DNA of 64,000 nucleotides. It comes from Gp1-AA133 sp963850425. GTDB lineage: Bacteria; Acidobacteriota; Terriglobia; Terriglobales; Acidobacteriaceae. Below are positions 1 to 8,889 of the stretch, in pieces; position 1 is the stretch's first letter; every line of letters starts with the position of its first letter. Location: positions 570,371-634,370 of the forward strand of contig CAWKLF010000005.1 of NCBI GenBank assembly GCA_963850425.1. Direction: 5' to 3'. The position numbers were made by a program, and so were the translations under genes. The notes under the pieces were generated by a model. That model saw only the letters and a program-made list of their open reading frames with translations. It had not been told where the DNA came from and did no database searches.

Positions 1-28
1 GACTGGTTTATCCCTCAGGAGACATCGA

Positions 29-304
29 TTGACGAACGCGGGCACCCCGAAAGTTCCGGCGAATCCCTTTTATCGCTGTGCCGGTCCCAATTGCGGGACC
101 CTGAAAGGATCGAGCGACCGCTGGTGGCTGATGTGGACATCGTTTGCCGACCTCAGCATCCCGGTACTCTATCTTTGCCCGTGGGACGAGGAGATTGCGC
201 AAAAGGAAGGGACGCTGCACGTGTGCGGCGAGCTGTGCGCGCAAAAGCTTCAGTCCCAATTCATGGGGAACGTGCGGGAGAACCTGGTCCGGCGTGGCGG
301 ATAG
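29..304 (+). CDS. Small cysteine-rich protein, probable zinc binder
   Basis: A protein of about 91 residues with an early CxxxxC pair, a lone Cys near residue 50 and a late CxxxC pair. This spacing suggests a structural zinc site. No signal peptide or membrane segment is seen. The start is a TTG preceded by CAGGAG at about 9 nt. The frame stays open to the window edge, so the true start may lie upstream and the gene may be partial. I do not recognise the family. Its function is unknown. Confidence 0.5.
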   Translation: MTNAGTPKVPANPFYRCAGPNCGTLKGSSDRWWLMWTSFADLSIPVLYLCPWDEEIAQKEGTLHVCGELCAQKLQSQFMGNVRENLVRRGG

Positions 305-488
305 CTGGCGCTCCCACAGTCAGGCTTGCGTTTCAAATCAGCACACCTACCTCCGGCATCCAGACCCGAGCAGTCAACTCCAGCAAGACAGGCTGCATCC
401 TAAGGGAGCAGGCGGACGCGTCTTCGATAAAAAGATGCGACACGGGAAGGCTGTCGGGACTACCATATCTCGCTCGGGAGATAACGTT

Positions 489-1169
489 ATGCGATGGATC
501 ACAGGATTGGTTCTGCCGTTGGTGCTTGCGGTATTGGCTTTGGGACAGGCGGCCGAGAATACTCCGGCTGTGACCCCGGCCAAAGCTACTACGGTCGAGA
601 TTCCCGCCGGGACGAAGGTGGCCTTGCGGTTGAAGCAGGCCATTTCGACCAAGACCGCGCGCGAAGGCGATGCGGTGTATGCCGAGACGACCTTCCCGAT
701 CGCCTTAGACGATCGCATCCTGATTCCAGTTGGAACCTATGTGCAGGGCAAGATCAGCCATATCCAGCGGGGCGGGCACATCAAGGGACGTGCCGAGCTG
801 CTGATCCATTTCACGTCGATGATTTATCCCAGCGGGTACACGGTGATGCTGCCGGGCGCTCTGGAGAATGTTCCGGGCGCCGAGCATGCGACCATGAAGG
901 ATTCGGAAGGGACGATCCGGCAAGATAGCGACACCGGTAAGAAGATGGAGACGGTCGCGAAGACCGCCGGCACGGGTGCGGGGATTGGCGGTCTGGGTAC
1001 TGGAACCTGGAAGGGCGCGGGCATTGGCGGCGGGATTGGCGCGGGCGTGGGAGCGGCGATCGGGATGTTGTCGCGCGGGGGCGATGTGCGGCTGGAGCCT
1101 GGTACGTCGGTGGAGATGGTGATTCAGCGCGCCGTGCCTGTCGACGGAAGCCGAATTCCGCGGTCGTAG
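489..1169 (+). CDS. Exported glycine-zipper protein (TrbI/VirB10-like beta domain plus Gly-zipper)
   Basis: About 226 residues. An N-terminal signal peptide ends near AALGQA-type residues and is followed by a domain starting with 'IPAGTKVALRLKQAIST', typical of periplasmic proteins of this class. Near residues 155-195 is a run of G-A-G-I-G repeats, a glycine zipper likely to insert in or span a membrane. It ends with a short 'LEPGTSVEMVI' strand. The ATG at 489 has GGGAG just upstream; the frame extends back to 144, but the extension has no protein-like character. It is a clear paralogue of the protein at 2288-2932, which shares the same domain order. Function unknown; envelope role inferred. 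Confidence 0.75.
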   Translation: MRWITGLVLPLVLAVLALGQAAENTPAVTPAKATTVEIPAGTKVALRLKQAISTKTAREGDAVYAETTFPIALDDRILIPVGTYVQGKISHIQRGGHIKGRAELLIHFTSMIYPSGYTVMLPGALENVPGAEHATMKDSEGTIRQDSDTGKKMETVAKTAGTGAGIGGLGTGTWKGAGIGGGIGAGVGAAIGMLSRGGDVRLEPGTSVEMVIQRAVPVDGSRIPRS

Positions 1170-1296
1170 TGCAAGATTATAGTGTCGTTCGCACCGTGCC
1201 TTCGCGCTGAGCAAAAGACTCGTGCAGTTTCCTCGAATCTGAGACTCCTTCATTGCGGCAGGCCGGCGGGCGAGGACGCCCAGCGCTTCATCCGGC

Positions 1297-2013
1297 TTAT
1301 TTCAGACTGAACAGCGCGTTGACGTGTGCGGTTACCGTCACGGTCTGCGGAGAGAATTCCTCCGTTGGAGCGGGCGCCGCGGCTTCGGCCTTCATTGCCA
1401 TGACCCGCGGCATGGGCTCGAGGGGGCGGACATTTTCGTAAGTGTCGACTGAGGCGTAGGAGAGTTCTCCGACCGTGCGTCCGGCGGCTTTGGCCAGGGC
1501 TTCGGCGGAGGCATGGGCGCGACGATAAGCGTCTTCGACGGCTTTGCTCTTGGCCTCATCCATGTTGTCCAGGGTGTAAGTAATGGATTGGCTTTCGCTG
1601 ACGGCGGAGTCGGCGAGTTGCTGCGTGATCGGGCCGATTTTGGCGAAGTCCTTGAGCTTTAGCGTCACGCCGGTGCTGGCGCGATAGCCGATAAGCTTCC
1701 GCGTCGGATTTTTCCAGTCATAGACCGGTTCGATGGAATAGGAATTAATCTGTGCGGTTTTGGGATCGATGGCGTTGTTGCGCATGATCTGCCGGACTTG
1801 ATCGGCTTGCTTGGCGGCTTGATCGTAGGCAGCCTTGGCGTTGTCGGCTTGGGCGGAAATGTTGAACTGGACCAGCGCCGTATCGGGAGCGCTTTCGAAC
1901 TTGCCGTCGGCGCCGGTGAACAGCGTGTTGGGGGCTGCGTTCACGGTGGGAGCTTGCGCAACCAGCATCGAGGCGGAAAGCAGAAGTGCGAGCAGCAGAA
2001 GAATATGTTTCAT
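1297..2013 (-). CDS. SIMPL (DUF541) domain exported protein
   Basis: 238 residues with a clear signal peptide (short positive N-region, Leu-rich core, cleavage near VAQA). The mature part matches the SIMPL/DUF541 (YggE-like) family: 'ALVQFNISAQADNAKAAYDQ', an 'NSYSIEPVYDW' segment, 'GYRAS..VTLKLKDFAKIGPI', and the 'RAHASAEALAKAAGRTVGEL' helix. Family members are periplasmic and linked to oxidative stress tolerance or outer-membrane homeostasis, with no defined catalysis. It sits between the two glycine-zipper paralogues and is read opposite to the first. Confidence 0.88.
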   Translation of the reverse strand: MKHILLLLALLLSASMLVAQAPTVNAAPNTLFTGADGKFESAPDTALVQFNISAQADNAKAAYDQAAKQADQVRQIMRNNAIDPKTAQINSYSIEPVYDWKNPTRKLIGYRASTGVTLKLKDFAKIGPITQQLADSAVSESQSITYTLDNMDEAKSKAVEDAYRRAHASAEALAKAAGRTVGELSYASVDTYENVRPLEPMPRVMAMKAEAAAPAPTEEFSPQTVTVTAHVNALFSLK

Positions 2014-2126
2014 GGACGTCTCCGTGACCTGAGTCGGAGAAAGTGTATACGGTCAGCGCACGATTGGGGTATGCCCGAGGCGTCGCCTTTCCAGCAGCGC
2101 ATCAGGACGCGAAAGCCAGCTTTTTA

Positions 2127-2189
2127 ACACAGAGGACACAGAGGAACACGGAGCGAAATCAGTTCCTCTCTGTTCCTCCGTGTTTCTGG
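2127..2189. repeat. Interrupted inverted repeat in intergenic spacer
   Basis: The arm AACACGGAG (about 2145-2153) faces CTCCGTGTT (about 2176-2184), with further partial pairing of CAGAGGAA against TTCCTCTCTG. It lies between two minus-strand genes, where it could act as a terminator for the upstream one or as a scattered palindromic element. The rest of the 2014-2287 spacer shows nothing else. Confidence 0.4.
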
Positions 2190-2287
2190 TGACGGGTTAT
2201 TCCAGGAGACACGCGTGTGATCGACGACGTTGAGATCAGAAACTGTTTCAATGGCGCAGCCCGGACGAGGATGTCTGGGCTACGTTT

Positions 2288-2932
2288 TTAACGAAATGGG
2301 ATCTGCAGCGCGTGGTCGAGACGGACTTCAAGGACCGTGCCTTTTTCCAGGCGCAGGTCGTGATCGGTCAGAAGGCCGGCGATCGCGCCCACGCCGGCAC
2401 CGGCACCCGCACCGATGCCTGCGCCCTTGCCACCACCCTTCGCCGCGCCAGCGGCGGCGCCGATGCCGGCTCCAACTGCCACTGCTTCAATCTCGTGTTG
2501 CTTGCTCATCCCCTTACGCTGCAGTTCGCCTTCCTCGCCGGGTTCTTTCACGGCGTGATCGCCGGGAACACCGGTGACGGTGGCGATCAGCGGCATCGAG
2601 CCGTGGCCGGTGTCGATTTCATCGAAGCTGAGCATCATGCGGGCGTGCAATCCTTGCTCGACAGAACTCACGTGTCCCTTGATTGTCTTGCCGCGCGGGA
2701 TGACCGTGCCGTTGCCGGCGACCAGATCCTCGGAGAGCTTGGCCTTGAAACGCTTGCCGGGTTCCAATTTGCGGGTGTCGAGCTTGTCGTTCAGACGGAT
2801 CAGGAAGCGCGTGCCTTCGGGGATAGCGTTGGGAGGAGCTTGCGGAGCAACCATCGCATCCTGCGCCACCAGGGCTGCAGCCATGAGAATGGCGAAAGCG
2901 GACCATAGAACTCCAGACCGGAAACTGGGCAT
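2288..2932 (-). CDS. Exported glycine-zipper protein, paralogue of the one at 489-1169
   Basis: About 214 residues from the ATG at 2932, which has GAGG at 8 nt; a GTG 15 nt upstream is less likely. A hydrophobic N-terminal signal segment is followed by 'IPEGTRFLIRLNDKLDT', the same kind of domain as in its paralogue, and a ~35-residue G/A-rich zipper (GAGIGAAAGAAKGG, GAGAGAGVGAIAG) before a closing 'LEKGTVLEVRLD' strand. Zipper segments of this type associate with membranes. Function unknown; probably envelope. Confidence 0.75.
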   Translation of the reverse strand: MPSFRSGVLWSAFAILMAAALVAQDAMVAPQAPPNAIPEGTRFLIRLNDKLDTRKLEPGKRFKAKLSEDLVAGNGTVIPRGKTIKGHVSSVEQGLHARMMLSFDEIDTGHGSMPLIATVTGVPGDHAVKEPGEEGELQRKGMSKQHEIEAVAVGAGIGAAAGAAKGGGKGAGIGAGAGAGVGAIAGLLTDHDLRLEKGTVLEVRLDHALQIPFR

Positions 2933-3098
2933 AGCGGACCTCGGCACAATAAATTCGGGGATGCTCTGGAATTTTGATGTGAGCCGGGGTCAATAGGCTG
3001 CCTGTGGGGATGCGATCAAAAACCTTAAACCGCAGAGATCGCGGAGAACGGCCGCGGAGTTCGCGGAGGGAGGCTTCGGAGGGGGGCTGGATATATAC

Positions 3099-3154
3099 AT
3101 GATTTCTATAACTGGATGATTTCTATAACGATATAACTGGATGATTCCTATAAC
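3099..3154. repeat. Three direct copies of ATGATTTCTATAAC
   Basis: The 14-nt unit is seen at 3099-3112, 3116-3129 and, with one change, at 3141-3154. It lies downstream of the HD-GYP regulator stop codon, in an AT-rich patch. It may be a small tandem-repeat relic; no known site matches. Confidence 0.7.
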
Positions 3155-3178
3155 GAGCAGTACGGAAACGGGCGGCGG

Positions 3179-4279
3179 CTACAGGCCGCCTTTGGCGCCG
3201 CTGGCGTAGGAAGGGAAGTTGTGGATCTGGGCGTCGATCTGGCGACGGAGATCCATCCACAATTTGTCCGGAATTTCATTGTAAACCTTCACAATTTCAG
3301 GATCGAACTGGCGTCCGGACCAGTCCAGAATTTCTTTCTTGGCTGCCGGAAATGGACGCGCCGGGCGATACGGCCGGTCTGACGTAATGGCATCCAGCGT
3401 GTCAGCAATTGAAAAGATTCGTGCTCCGAGGGGAATCTGCTCGCCCTTCAGACCACGCGGATAGCCGGAGCCATCAAACTTTTCCTGGTGGGCGTAGACG
3501 ATTTCTGACGCCTCCTGCAGGAAAGGAATCCTCAGCAGCATCTTGTACCCGAGGAAGGCGTGCTCCTTCATGATGGTGACTTCTTCGGGAGTCAGAGCGC
3601 CGGGCTTGCGTAAGATGGCGTCGGGAATTCCCATTTTGCCGATGTCATGCAGAAAGGCGCCGCGGGCGATGACTGCGATGTGCTCCTTGGGAATCTGCAT
3701 GGCGCGCGCGATGGCAATGGTGTAGGCGGTTACGCGCTTGGAGTGGCCTTCAGTCTCGGCGTCGCGCAGGTCGAGCGCATCGCCCAAGGCCTCGAGCGTG
3801 ATGTCATAGGATTTCTCCAAATCGCCCAGGGTCTGCCGCAATTGCTCGGTGCGCTGCGCGACCAACGCTTCGAGATTGGCCTGATACGCGCGATTTTCCA
3901 ATTTGAGGCGACGATTTTCGAGCGCGCGCCGAACCGTGTTGAGCAACTGCTCGCGCTCGAAAGGCTTCAACAGGTAATCGTACGCGCCGTTGCGGATCGC
4001 GGTCAGTGCGACAGAAATGTCGTGCACTGCGGTAACCATCACAACCGGCATGTCGGGATAGCGTTCTTTGGTCTTCTCGAGCAGGCCAATGCCATCCAAA
4101 CCCGCCATCATGAGGTCGGAAAGCATGAGTTCAAACTCCTCGCCGGAGTCCAGCAAGGCGAGGGCTTCGAGGCCGGAAGCGGCTTGACGGCATTGGTAGT
4201 TAGCCGAGCCCAGCATGGAAGACACAATTTCACGTATTGAGTCTTCGTCGTCGACGACTAGGATGCGTTCCGAGGCCAT
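3179..4279 (-). CDS. Response regulator with HD-GYP output domain
   Basis: About 366 residues from ATG 4279 (a GTG at 4315 is possible but adds nothing domain-like). Residues 1-120 are a receiver: the acidic pair in 'VVDDED', phosphoacceptor Asp in 'LMLSDLMMAG', conserved Lys in 'YLLKPF'. A coiled linker of about 40 residues follows. The C-terminal HD-GYP domain shows 'HSKRV', 'HDIGKMGIPD', 'HQEKFDGSGYPRGLKGE' and 'ARIFSIADTLDAI'. HD-GYP enzymes degrade cyclic di-GMP, so this protein probably lowers the messenger when phosphorylated. It is divergent from the hybrid kinase that starts at 4416, a likely partner. Confidence 0.93.
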   Translation of the reverse strand: MASERILVVDDEDSIREIVSSMLGSANYQCRQAASGLEALALLDSGEEFELMLSDLMMAGLDGIGLLEKTKERYPDMPVVMVTAVHDISVALTAIRNGAYDYLLKPFEREQLLNTVRRALENRRLKLENRAYQANLEALVAQRTEQLRQTLGDLEKSYDITLEALGDALDLRDAETEGHSKRVTAYTIAIARAMQIPKEHIAVIARGAFLHDIGKMGIPDAILRKPGALTPEEVTIMKEHAFLGYKMLLRIPFLQEASEIVYAHQEKFDGSGYPRGLKGEQIPLGARIFSIADTLDAITSDRPYRPARPFPAAKKEILDWSGRQFDPEIVKVYNEIPDKLWMDLRRQIDAQIHNFPSYASGAKGGL

Positions 4280-4415
4280 GATTCCGAGTTTGGAGTCTAC
4301 TGCATAATACTCCACCGGCTATGTTCCGAAAGTAACCAAAGGGAGGAGGAAAACCGATTGGTAACGGGTCGGCGCGTGATATTTACAAAACGAGCGCTCA
4401 AGCTAGCGAACTGCG

Positions 4416-7400
4416 ATGATTCTTCCACTTTGCGTCTGGTATGCGGCTGGCGAACTGGCCGTGCCGAAGCTTTCAGCCCAGGAGTCTGCGGCCTTCATTA
4501 TGCTGGCCGCCAGTATCCTGGTCTTCCGCACGTTCCGGGAACGCTTCCTGCTGGTCTGGATTCTGGGCTGGCTGGCGTATGGAGTATCGCAGTGGTTTGG
4601 AGGCGACTCCTCCGCCTTCATCACCTCGCCTGAACTGCAGGCAATTTCGCAGGCCGCCTTCGTACTGGCGGTAAGTCTGTTCGCCGCTTCGATCCTGATC
4701 TACACACGCGGCGAAAAATACATCTTCCCGTTGTCGGTGATTACAGGGTCGATCATGGCCCTGGCAGTGGCGCGCGTGCTGTACTGGCCCGACGAGATGG
4801 TGGCGCGTGTTCCATTGGAAATCGCCTACCGAATCGTGGCCATTGCTGCCGCGGTTCAGCTATTGCGTTATCGCTGGGGGCGATTCGAGATTGGTCCGGG
4901 GCTGATAGGCTGTGGCCTGCTGTTCGTGCATCTGGAATGGCCGGGCGTCACGACCGCGATTCCCAACGGCGTGTTCCTGATGACCGACCTGCTGCTCGGC
5001 CTGGGAATGCTCTTTACGGTATTGGACGACTCGCGTGCCCGGACGCAGCGGTTGGGTGTGATCAACAGCTTGACCACCGCAATCGCGCGGACCCAGCAGC
5101 ACGGCCCCATGATGCAATCCGCACTGGACGAGCTCAAGAAAGTGATGAGTGCGAAGGCCGCGTGGTTCCGGCCAGGAGATGCTGAGCAAGCCGCTGCCAT
5201 CACGAATCACGTCGGAGTTTCGCCGGAATTTCTGAAGGGCGCCAACCTGATCCACCTGGACGAGACGGTGGAAAAAGCCCTGGCCGAGCAGAAGCCCACG
5301 GTGGTGAAGACCAGCGCCATGATGCCGTCGGTGCAGGCGTACATGCAGGATGAGAAGCTTGATCACCTGGTTCTGGTCCCGTTACAAGGCAAGAAAGGTT
5401 CCGTCGGCACGATCGCGCTGGGCAAGCCTCATGCCTATTGCTACTCGCCGGAGGAGATGGATTTCCTGCACACCAGCGGCAGCCAGGTCGGTATTGCAGT
5501 CGAGAATCTGCGACTGCTTGAGCAAGTATTGCGGTCGCAGCGCCAGTGGATGAACACGTTCGATTCGATACAGGACGCGATTCTGGCGCACGATTCCGAA
5601 TTCGTGATCACTAAGGCGAACGAAGCGCTGCTCCAGCATCTCGGGTTGGCACCCGCCGATGTGATGGGCAATACCTGCGACGATGCGCTTCCGCATGAGT
5701 TCGCAAAATGGACCAACTGCCCGTACTGCTCGCGGGGCGATGTGGACTTCGTGGAGGGCCCGGACCCGTGTTTTGGCGGGTTCTCAATGGTCTCGACTTC
5801 GTCCTACTCTGAGCAGGGCGGCAAGCAAAAGGGAACCATTCACGTCATCCGCGACACGACCGACCGGCGCAGTGCCGAAGAGCGCTACCGGCTGCTGTTC
5901 GAGCAGGTGCAGCAGGGAGTCTTCGTTGCCACGCCGGAAGGCAAGCTCCTGGACTGCAACGATGCATTCGTGCAGATGCTGGGCTACGAATCGCGTGAAG
6001 AGTTGATGGCGCTCAACATCAACAAGGAACTATACGTATCAGCCGAACAGCGCGAGGCCTTCCGCAAGGAAATCGACGCGCACAATTTCGTGCGTAATTT
6101 TGAAGTCACCCTGCGGCGCAAAGACGGAGCGCAGCTGACGGCTTCGGAGAGCAGCTTTGCCACGCGCGATGGATCCGGGCACGTGGAGCGGTATCAGGGT
6201 TTCGTGCTCGACATGAGCGAAAAGAAACGCGTGGAAGACGAGATGCGTCGGCGCAACCGTGAATTGAACGCGCTGAACGCCATGGCCGTCATTGCCACGC
6301 AATCATTCGATCTTGATGAGATTCTGAATTTGACGCTGCGCCAGGTCATTTCGCTCTTTGGCGCGGAGACGGGCTCGATCTATCTCTCCGATTCGGACGA
6401 GACGACCTTCCGGAGGCGTGCCGGATGGGGACAGCGCAGCGAACAGCGAGCGCACTTCAACGCGGTGGAGTTCACGAACGGATTTGGCGACCTCGTGATG
6501 CGGTCGCGCACCGAGGTCCTCACCGCCGAGTTCCTGCCACACCTCCCGACGCTGGTTGCGGACTTTGTGAAGGCGGATGGGCCGGGGTCGTGGATCTGGG
6601 TTTTGTTGTGGAGCAAGGACAGCCCGATCGGCATCATGGGGATCAGTAGCCCGGAAGCGCGCGTATACAGCAGCAATGACGAGAACATGATGGTGGCAGT
6701 GGGCCGGCAACTGGCGACCACCATCGAGAAGGTTCGGCTGTACGAAGAGACCTGCCGCGCGTATGAAGATCTGCGCAAGACGCAAGAACAGCTGCTGCAG
6801 AGCGAAAAGATGTCAGCGGTCGGACAGTTGATTGCCGGGGTCGCGCATGAGTTGAATAATCCGCTCACCGCAATTTTGGGTTACGCGCAACTGCTCGAGA
6901 GCGAGGGGCTCAGCGACCGGGCCTCCGACTTTGTACGAAAACTGTTCAAGCAGGCGCAGCGGACACATCGCGTAGTCCAGAATCTGCTTTCCTTCGCGCG
7001 CCAGCGTACGCCGCAGAAACAGGAAGTCGACATCCGAAAGATTGTCGACGAAACCGTGGCTCTGCGCGACTACGATCTGAAGGTCAACAACATCGTGCTG
7101 GAACGCGAGACTATGGTGGATGCGTCGTCAGTAACGGCGGATCCGCACCAGTTGGAGCAGGTATTCCTCAATATCATCAACAACGCGGTGGATGCCATTC
7201 TGGAAGGCGGCAAAGGCGGCAAACTCAAGGTTCGCATTCACTCGGCGGACGGTCAGGTGCGGGTCGAATTCCTGGATTCCGGAGTTGGTATCAAGGATCC
7301 GAATCGCATTTTCGATCCCTTTTACACGACCAAGAGCGTCGGCAAGGGTACGGGCCTGGGTTTGAGCATCTGCTACGGGATCATCAAAGAGCATGGCGGA

Positions 7401-7910
7401 GATATCACGGCGCACAACCGGCCGGAAGGTGGCGCGGTGGTGGAAGTACGGTTACCGGCGTCGGGACACGTCATTGAGACTGAGCCAGTGACGTCCACTA
7501 CGCGCCGGGAACTGGCGATCGAAGGCCGTGTGCTGCTGCTGGAAGACGAAGAGGCCGTGCTCGAGTTTGAGCGTGATGTGCTGGTGGGCGCCGGAGCGCA
7601 GGTGGTCGCCCTCATGAACGTAGAGGAGGCGAAGAACCGGTTGAGAGCCGAGAGTTTTGATGCTGTGATCATGAACGGAAAAATGCCCGGTGGATGGACT
7701 GCGCCCGATGCGCATCGCTGGGTGGCGGTGGCCTGCCCGGGACTAGAAAAGAAGATGCTGTTTACGTTTTCAAGTATTGCAGAGGCCGAGATCCGAAACT
7801 ATTTGCAGGGAAACGGGATTTCGTCGCTGGTGAAGCCATTTGAGGTGGTTGACCTGATTTCGCAAGCGCGGCGGCTATTGCAACGGACACAGGCAGCGGT
7901 CGCAAAGTAG
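4416..7910 (+). CDS. Large membrane hybrid histidine kinase with degenerate receiver
   Basis: 1164 residues. Residues 1-210 hold about seven hydrophobic helices (MASE-like membrane sensor). Then follow a GAF domain (about 215-370), a PAS domain with a 'NCPYC' pair and a third Cys (about 380-480), a second PAS (about 490-600), a second GAF (about 625-770), HisKA with 'AGVAHELNNPLTAILGY' (His near 810), and HATPase_c with the N box 'NIINNAVDAI' and 'GTGLGLSI'. The C-terminal receiver-like domain has 'LLLEDEE' and 'LVKPFE', but the phosphoacceptor position is Asn ('VIMNGKMPGG', about residue 1087). So the receiver should not be phosphorylated normally. It is divergent from the HD-GYP regulator at 3179-4279, which may be its real phosphate target. 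A hairpin terminator follows. Confidence 0.9.
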   Translation: MILPLCVWYAAGELAVPKLSAQESAAFIMLAASILVFRTFRERFLLVWILGWLAYGVSQWFGGDSSAFITSPELQAISQAAFVLAVSLFAASILIYTRGEKYIFPLSVITGSIMALAVARVLYWPDEMVARVPLEIAYRIVAIAAAVQLLRYRWGRFEIGPGLIGCGLLFVHLEWPGVTTAIPNGVFLMTDLLLGLGMLFTVLDDSRARTQRLGVINSLTTAIARTQQHGPMMQSALDELKKVMSAKAAWFRPGDAEQAAAITNHVGVSPEFLKGANLIHLDETVEKALAEQKPTVVKTSAMMPSVQAYMQDEKLDHLVLVPLQGKKGSVGTIALGKPHAYCYSPEEMDFLHTSGSQVGIAVENLRLLEQVLRSQRQWMNTFDSIQDAILAHDSEFVITKANEALLQHLGLAPADVMGNTCDDALPHEFAKWTNCPYCSRGDVDFVEGPDPCFGGFSMVSTSSYSEQGGKQKGTIHVIRDTTDRRSAEERYRLLFEQVQQGVFVATPEGKLLDCNDAFVQMLGYESREELMALNINKELYVSAEQREAFRKEIDAHNFVRNFEVTLRRKDGAQLTASESSFATRDGSGHVERYQGFVLDMSEKKRVEDEMRRRNRELNALNAMAVIATQSFDLDEILNLTLRQVISLFGAETGSIYLSDSDETTFRRRAGWGQRSEQRAHFNAVEFTNGFGDLVMRSRTEVLTAEFLPHLPTLVADFVKADGPGSWIWVLLWSKDSPIGIMGISSPEARVYSSNDENMMVAVGRQLATTIEKVRLYEETCRAYEDLRKTQEQLLQSEKMSAVGQLIAGVAHELNNPLTAILGYAQLLESEGLSDRASDFVRKLFKQAQRTHRVVQNLLSFARQRTPQKQEVDIRKIVDETVALRDYDLKVNNIVLERETMVDASSVTADPHQLEQVFLNIINNAVDAILEGGKGGKLKVRIHSADGQVRVEFLDSGVGIKDPNRIFDPFYTTKSVGKGTGLGLSICYGIIKEHGGDITAHNRPEGGAVVEVRLPASGHVIETEPVTSTTRRELAIEGRVLLLEDEEAVLEFERDVLVGAGAQVVALMNVEEAKNRLRAESFDAVIMNGKMPGGWTAPDAHRWVAVACPGLEKKMLFTFSSIAEAEIRNYLQGNGISSLVKPFEVVDLISQARRLLQRTQAAVAK

Positions 7911-7931
7911 GGAATTGGTCCATTCGAACGA

Positions 7932-7958
7932 AAACCCACAGCTTCCGGCTGTGGGTTT
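7932..7958 (+). terminator. Hairpin terminator between converging genes
   Basis: A perfect 11-bp stem AAACCCACAGC / GCTGTGGGTTT with a 5-nt loop TTCCG. It lies between the end of the hybrid kinase and the end of the VWA gene, so it can serve both strands. Confidence 0.85.
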
Positions 7959-7985
7959 CGTATTTGCTGCATACCACGCCTTGAT

Positions 7986-8654
7986 TTAGCTTTTTTCGGA
8001 GGCCTGGCGCAATCCCGCCTTTTCCAGAATTTCTTTTGAGACCGATGCAAACAGGTTGCGCGACCTCGGCGCCTGGCTGGCGGCGAGATCGTTGGTGCCG
8101 CGGGCGGTGCATAGAAACGTATCCCGATAGTTGTTGACGTCGTACTGGGCCACGTTGGCTGCGGGAATGCCGTAGGCGCGCCCCTGGTCCCATGCGTCGG
8201 GGGTGGCTCCCAGGAAAACGAAAGTCCAAGTACCTTCATTTTCCTTCTGGCTGATCAGCGACTTTACGGCATCGTGCGTCCATTCCCGCGAGGAGTTCTC
8301 CTCCCCATCCGTCATGATTACGGTCACAACCTTATCCACTTGCGGGCGGTCGGCGTCGATTTTGCGCACCGTGATCCCGATGGCGTCGTTCAGAGCGGTG
8401 TTGCCGCCGGGTTGGTAGCAGTGGTTGTCAAGTTTTCGCACTCGGGCAAGGGGAATCGCTACATCGCGGTAGGTGACTTGGGTGTCGAACAGAGTCAGGG
8501 AGAACAGATATTCGACCTTATCTTCCTGGGCCAGGCCGTCGACATAGGCATTGAAGCCTTCGATCACGTCCTTCAACTTGCTGGCCATGGAGCCCGATTT
8601 ATCTAGAATCACGTTTACGAGAACGCGCGGCTTTAGACTTAGGGGGACTTGCAC
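7986..8654 (-). CDS. VWA domain protein
   Basis: 222 residues, almost all one von Willebrand A fold. The metal-ion site is complete: 'DKSGSM' (DxSxS at residues 18-22), the Thr in 'GGNTALNDA', and the Asp in 'IMTDGEEN'. No signal peptide or membrane helix, so it is cytoplasmic and probably binds a protein partner through a metal ion. The GTG start at 8654 lies inside the upstream XRE gene (56-nt overlap, GGAG at 7 nt), pointing to translational coupling. The C-terminal 'LAASQAPRSRNLFASVSKEIL' tail is not familiar. Partner and pathway are unknown. Confidence 0.85.
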   Translation of the reverse strand: MQVPLSLKPRVLVNVILDKSGSMASKLKDVIEGFNAYVDGLAQEDKVEYLFSLTLFDTQVTYRDVAIPLARVRKLDNHCYQPGGNTALNDAIGITVRKIDADRPQVDKVVTVIMTDGEENSSREWTHDAVKSLISQKENEGTWTFVFLGATPDAWDQGRAYGIPAANVAQYDVNNYRDTFLCTARGTNDLAASQAPRSRNLFASVSKEILEKAGLRQASEKS

Positions 8655-8889
8655 TGGACATCTCCTCGTTGGCGGCGGTCGCTGATGGGAAGTATTTCGT
8701 GAACACGCGGGGTGTGTACCCGAGCGCGGCTGAAACGGTATCGCTGGGGACCTTGCGACCGTTGTAGATATCGGTCAGATATTGCTTGGAAATACCGATT
8801 TCGGCGGCGAATTGCGTGTTGGTCTTTTCTCCCTGGATCTTCTTCATCAGATCCAGGAGTTCCTGGACAGTCAGTGCTTTGTACGCCAT
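8599..8889 (-). CDS. XRE-type helix-turn-helix regulator
   Basis: 96 residues from ATG 8889 (the frame continues 39 nt upstream, but that part overlaps the promoter). An HTH is seen in 'TQFAAEIGISKQYLTDIYNGRKVPS', about residues 25-49, followed by 'ALGYTPRVFTKYFP' and a basic tail. It heads an operon with the VWA gene and is preceded by tandem GTACGCC inverted repeats inside its own promoter, so autorepression is likely. Confidence 0.85.
   Translation of the reverse strand: MAYKALTVQELLDLMKKIQGEKTNTQFAAEIGISKQYLTDIYNGRKVPSDTVSAALGYTPRVFTKYFPSATAANEEMSSASPPKSKAARSRKRDSR

Noticed and set aside
144..488. Long N-terminal extension of the glycine-zipper protein
   Set aside because: It lacks protein-like composition and puts the clear signal peptide in the middle of the chain; ATG 489 has a ribosome site.
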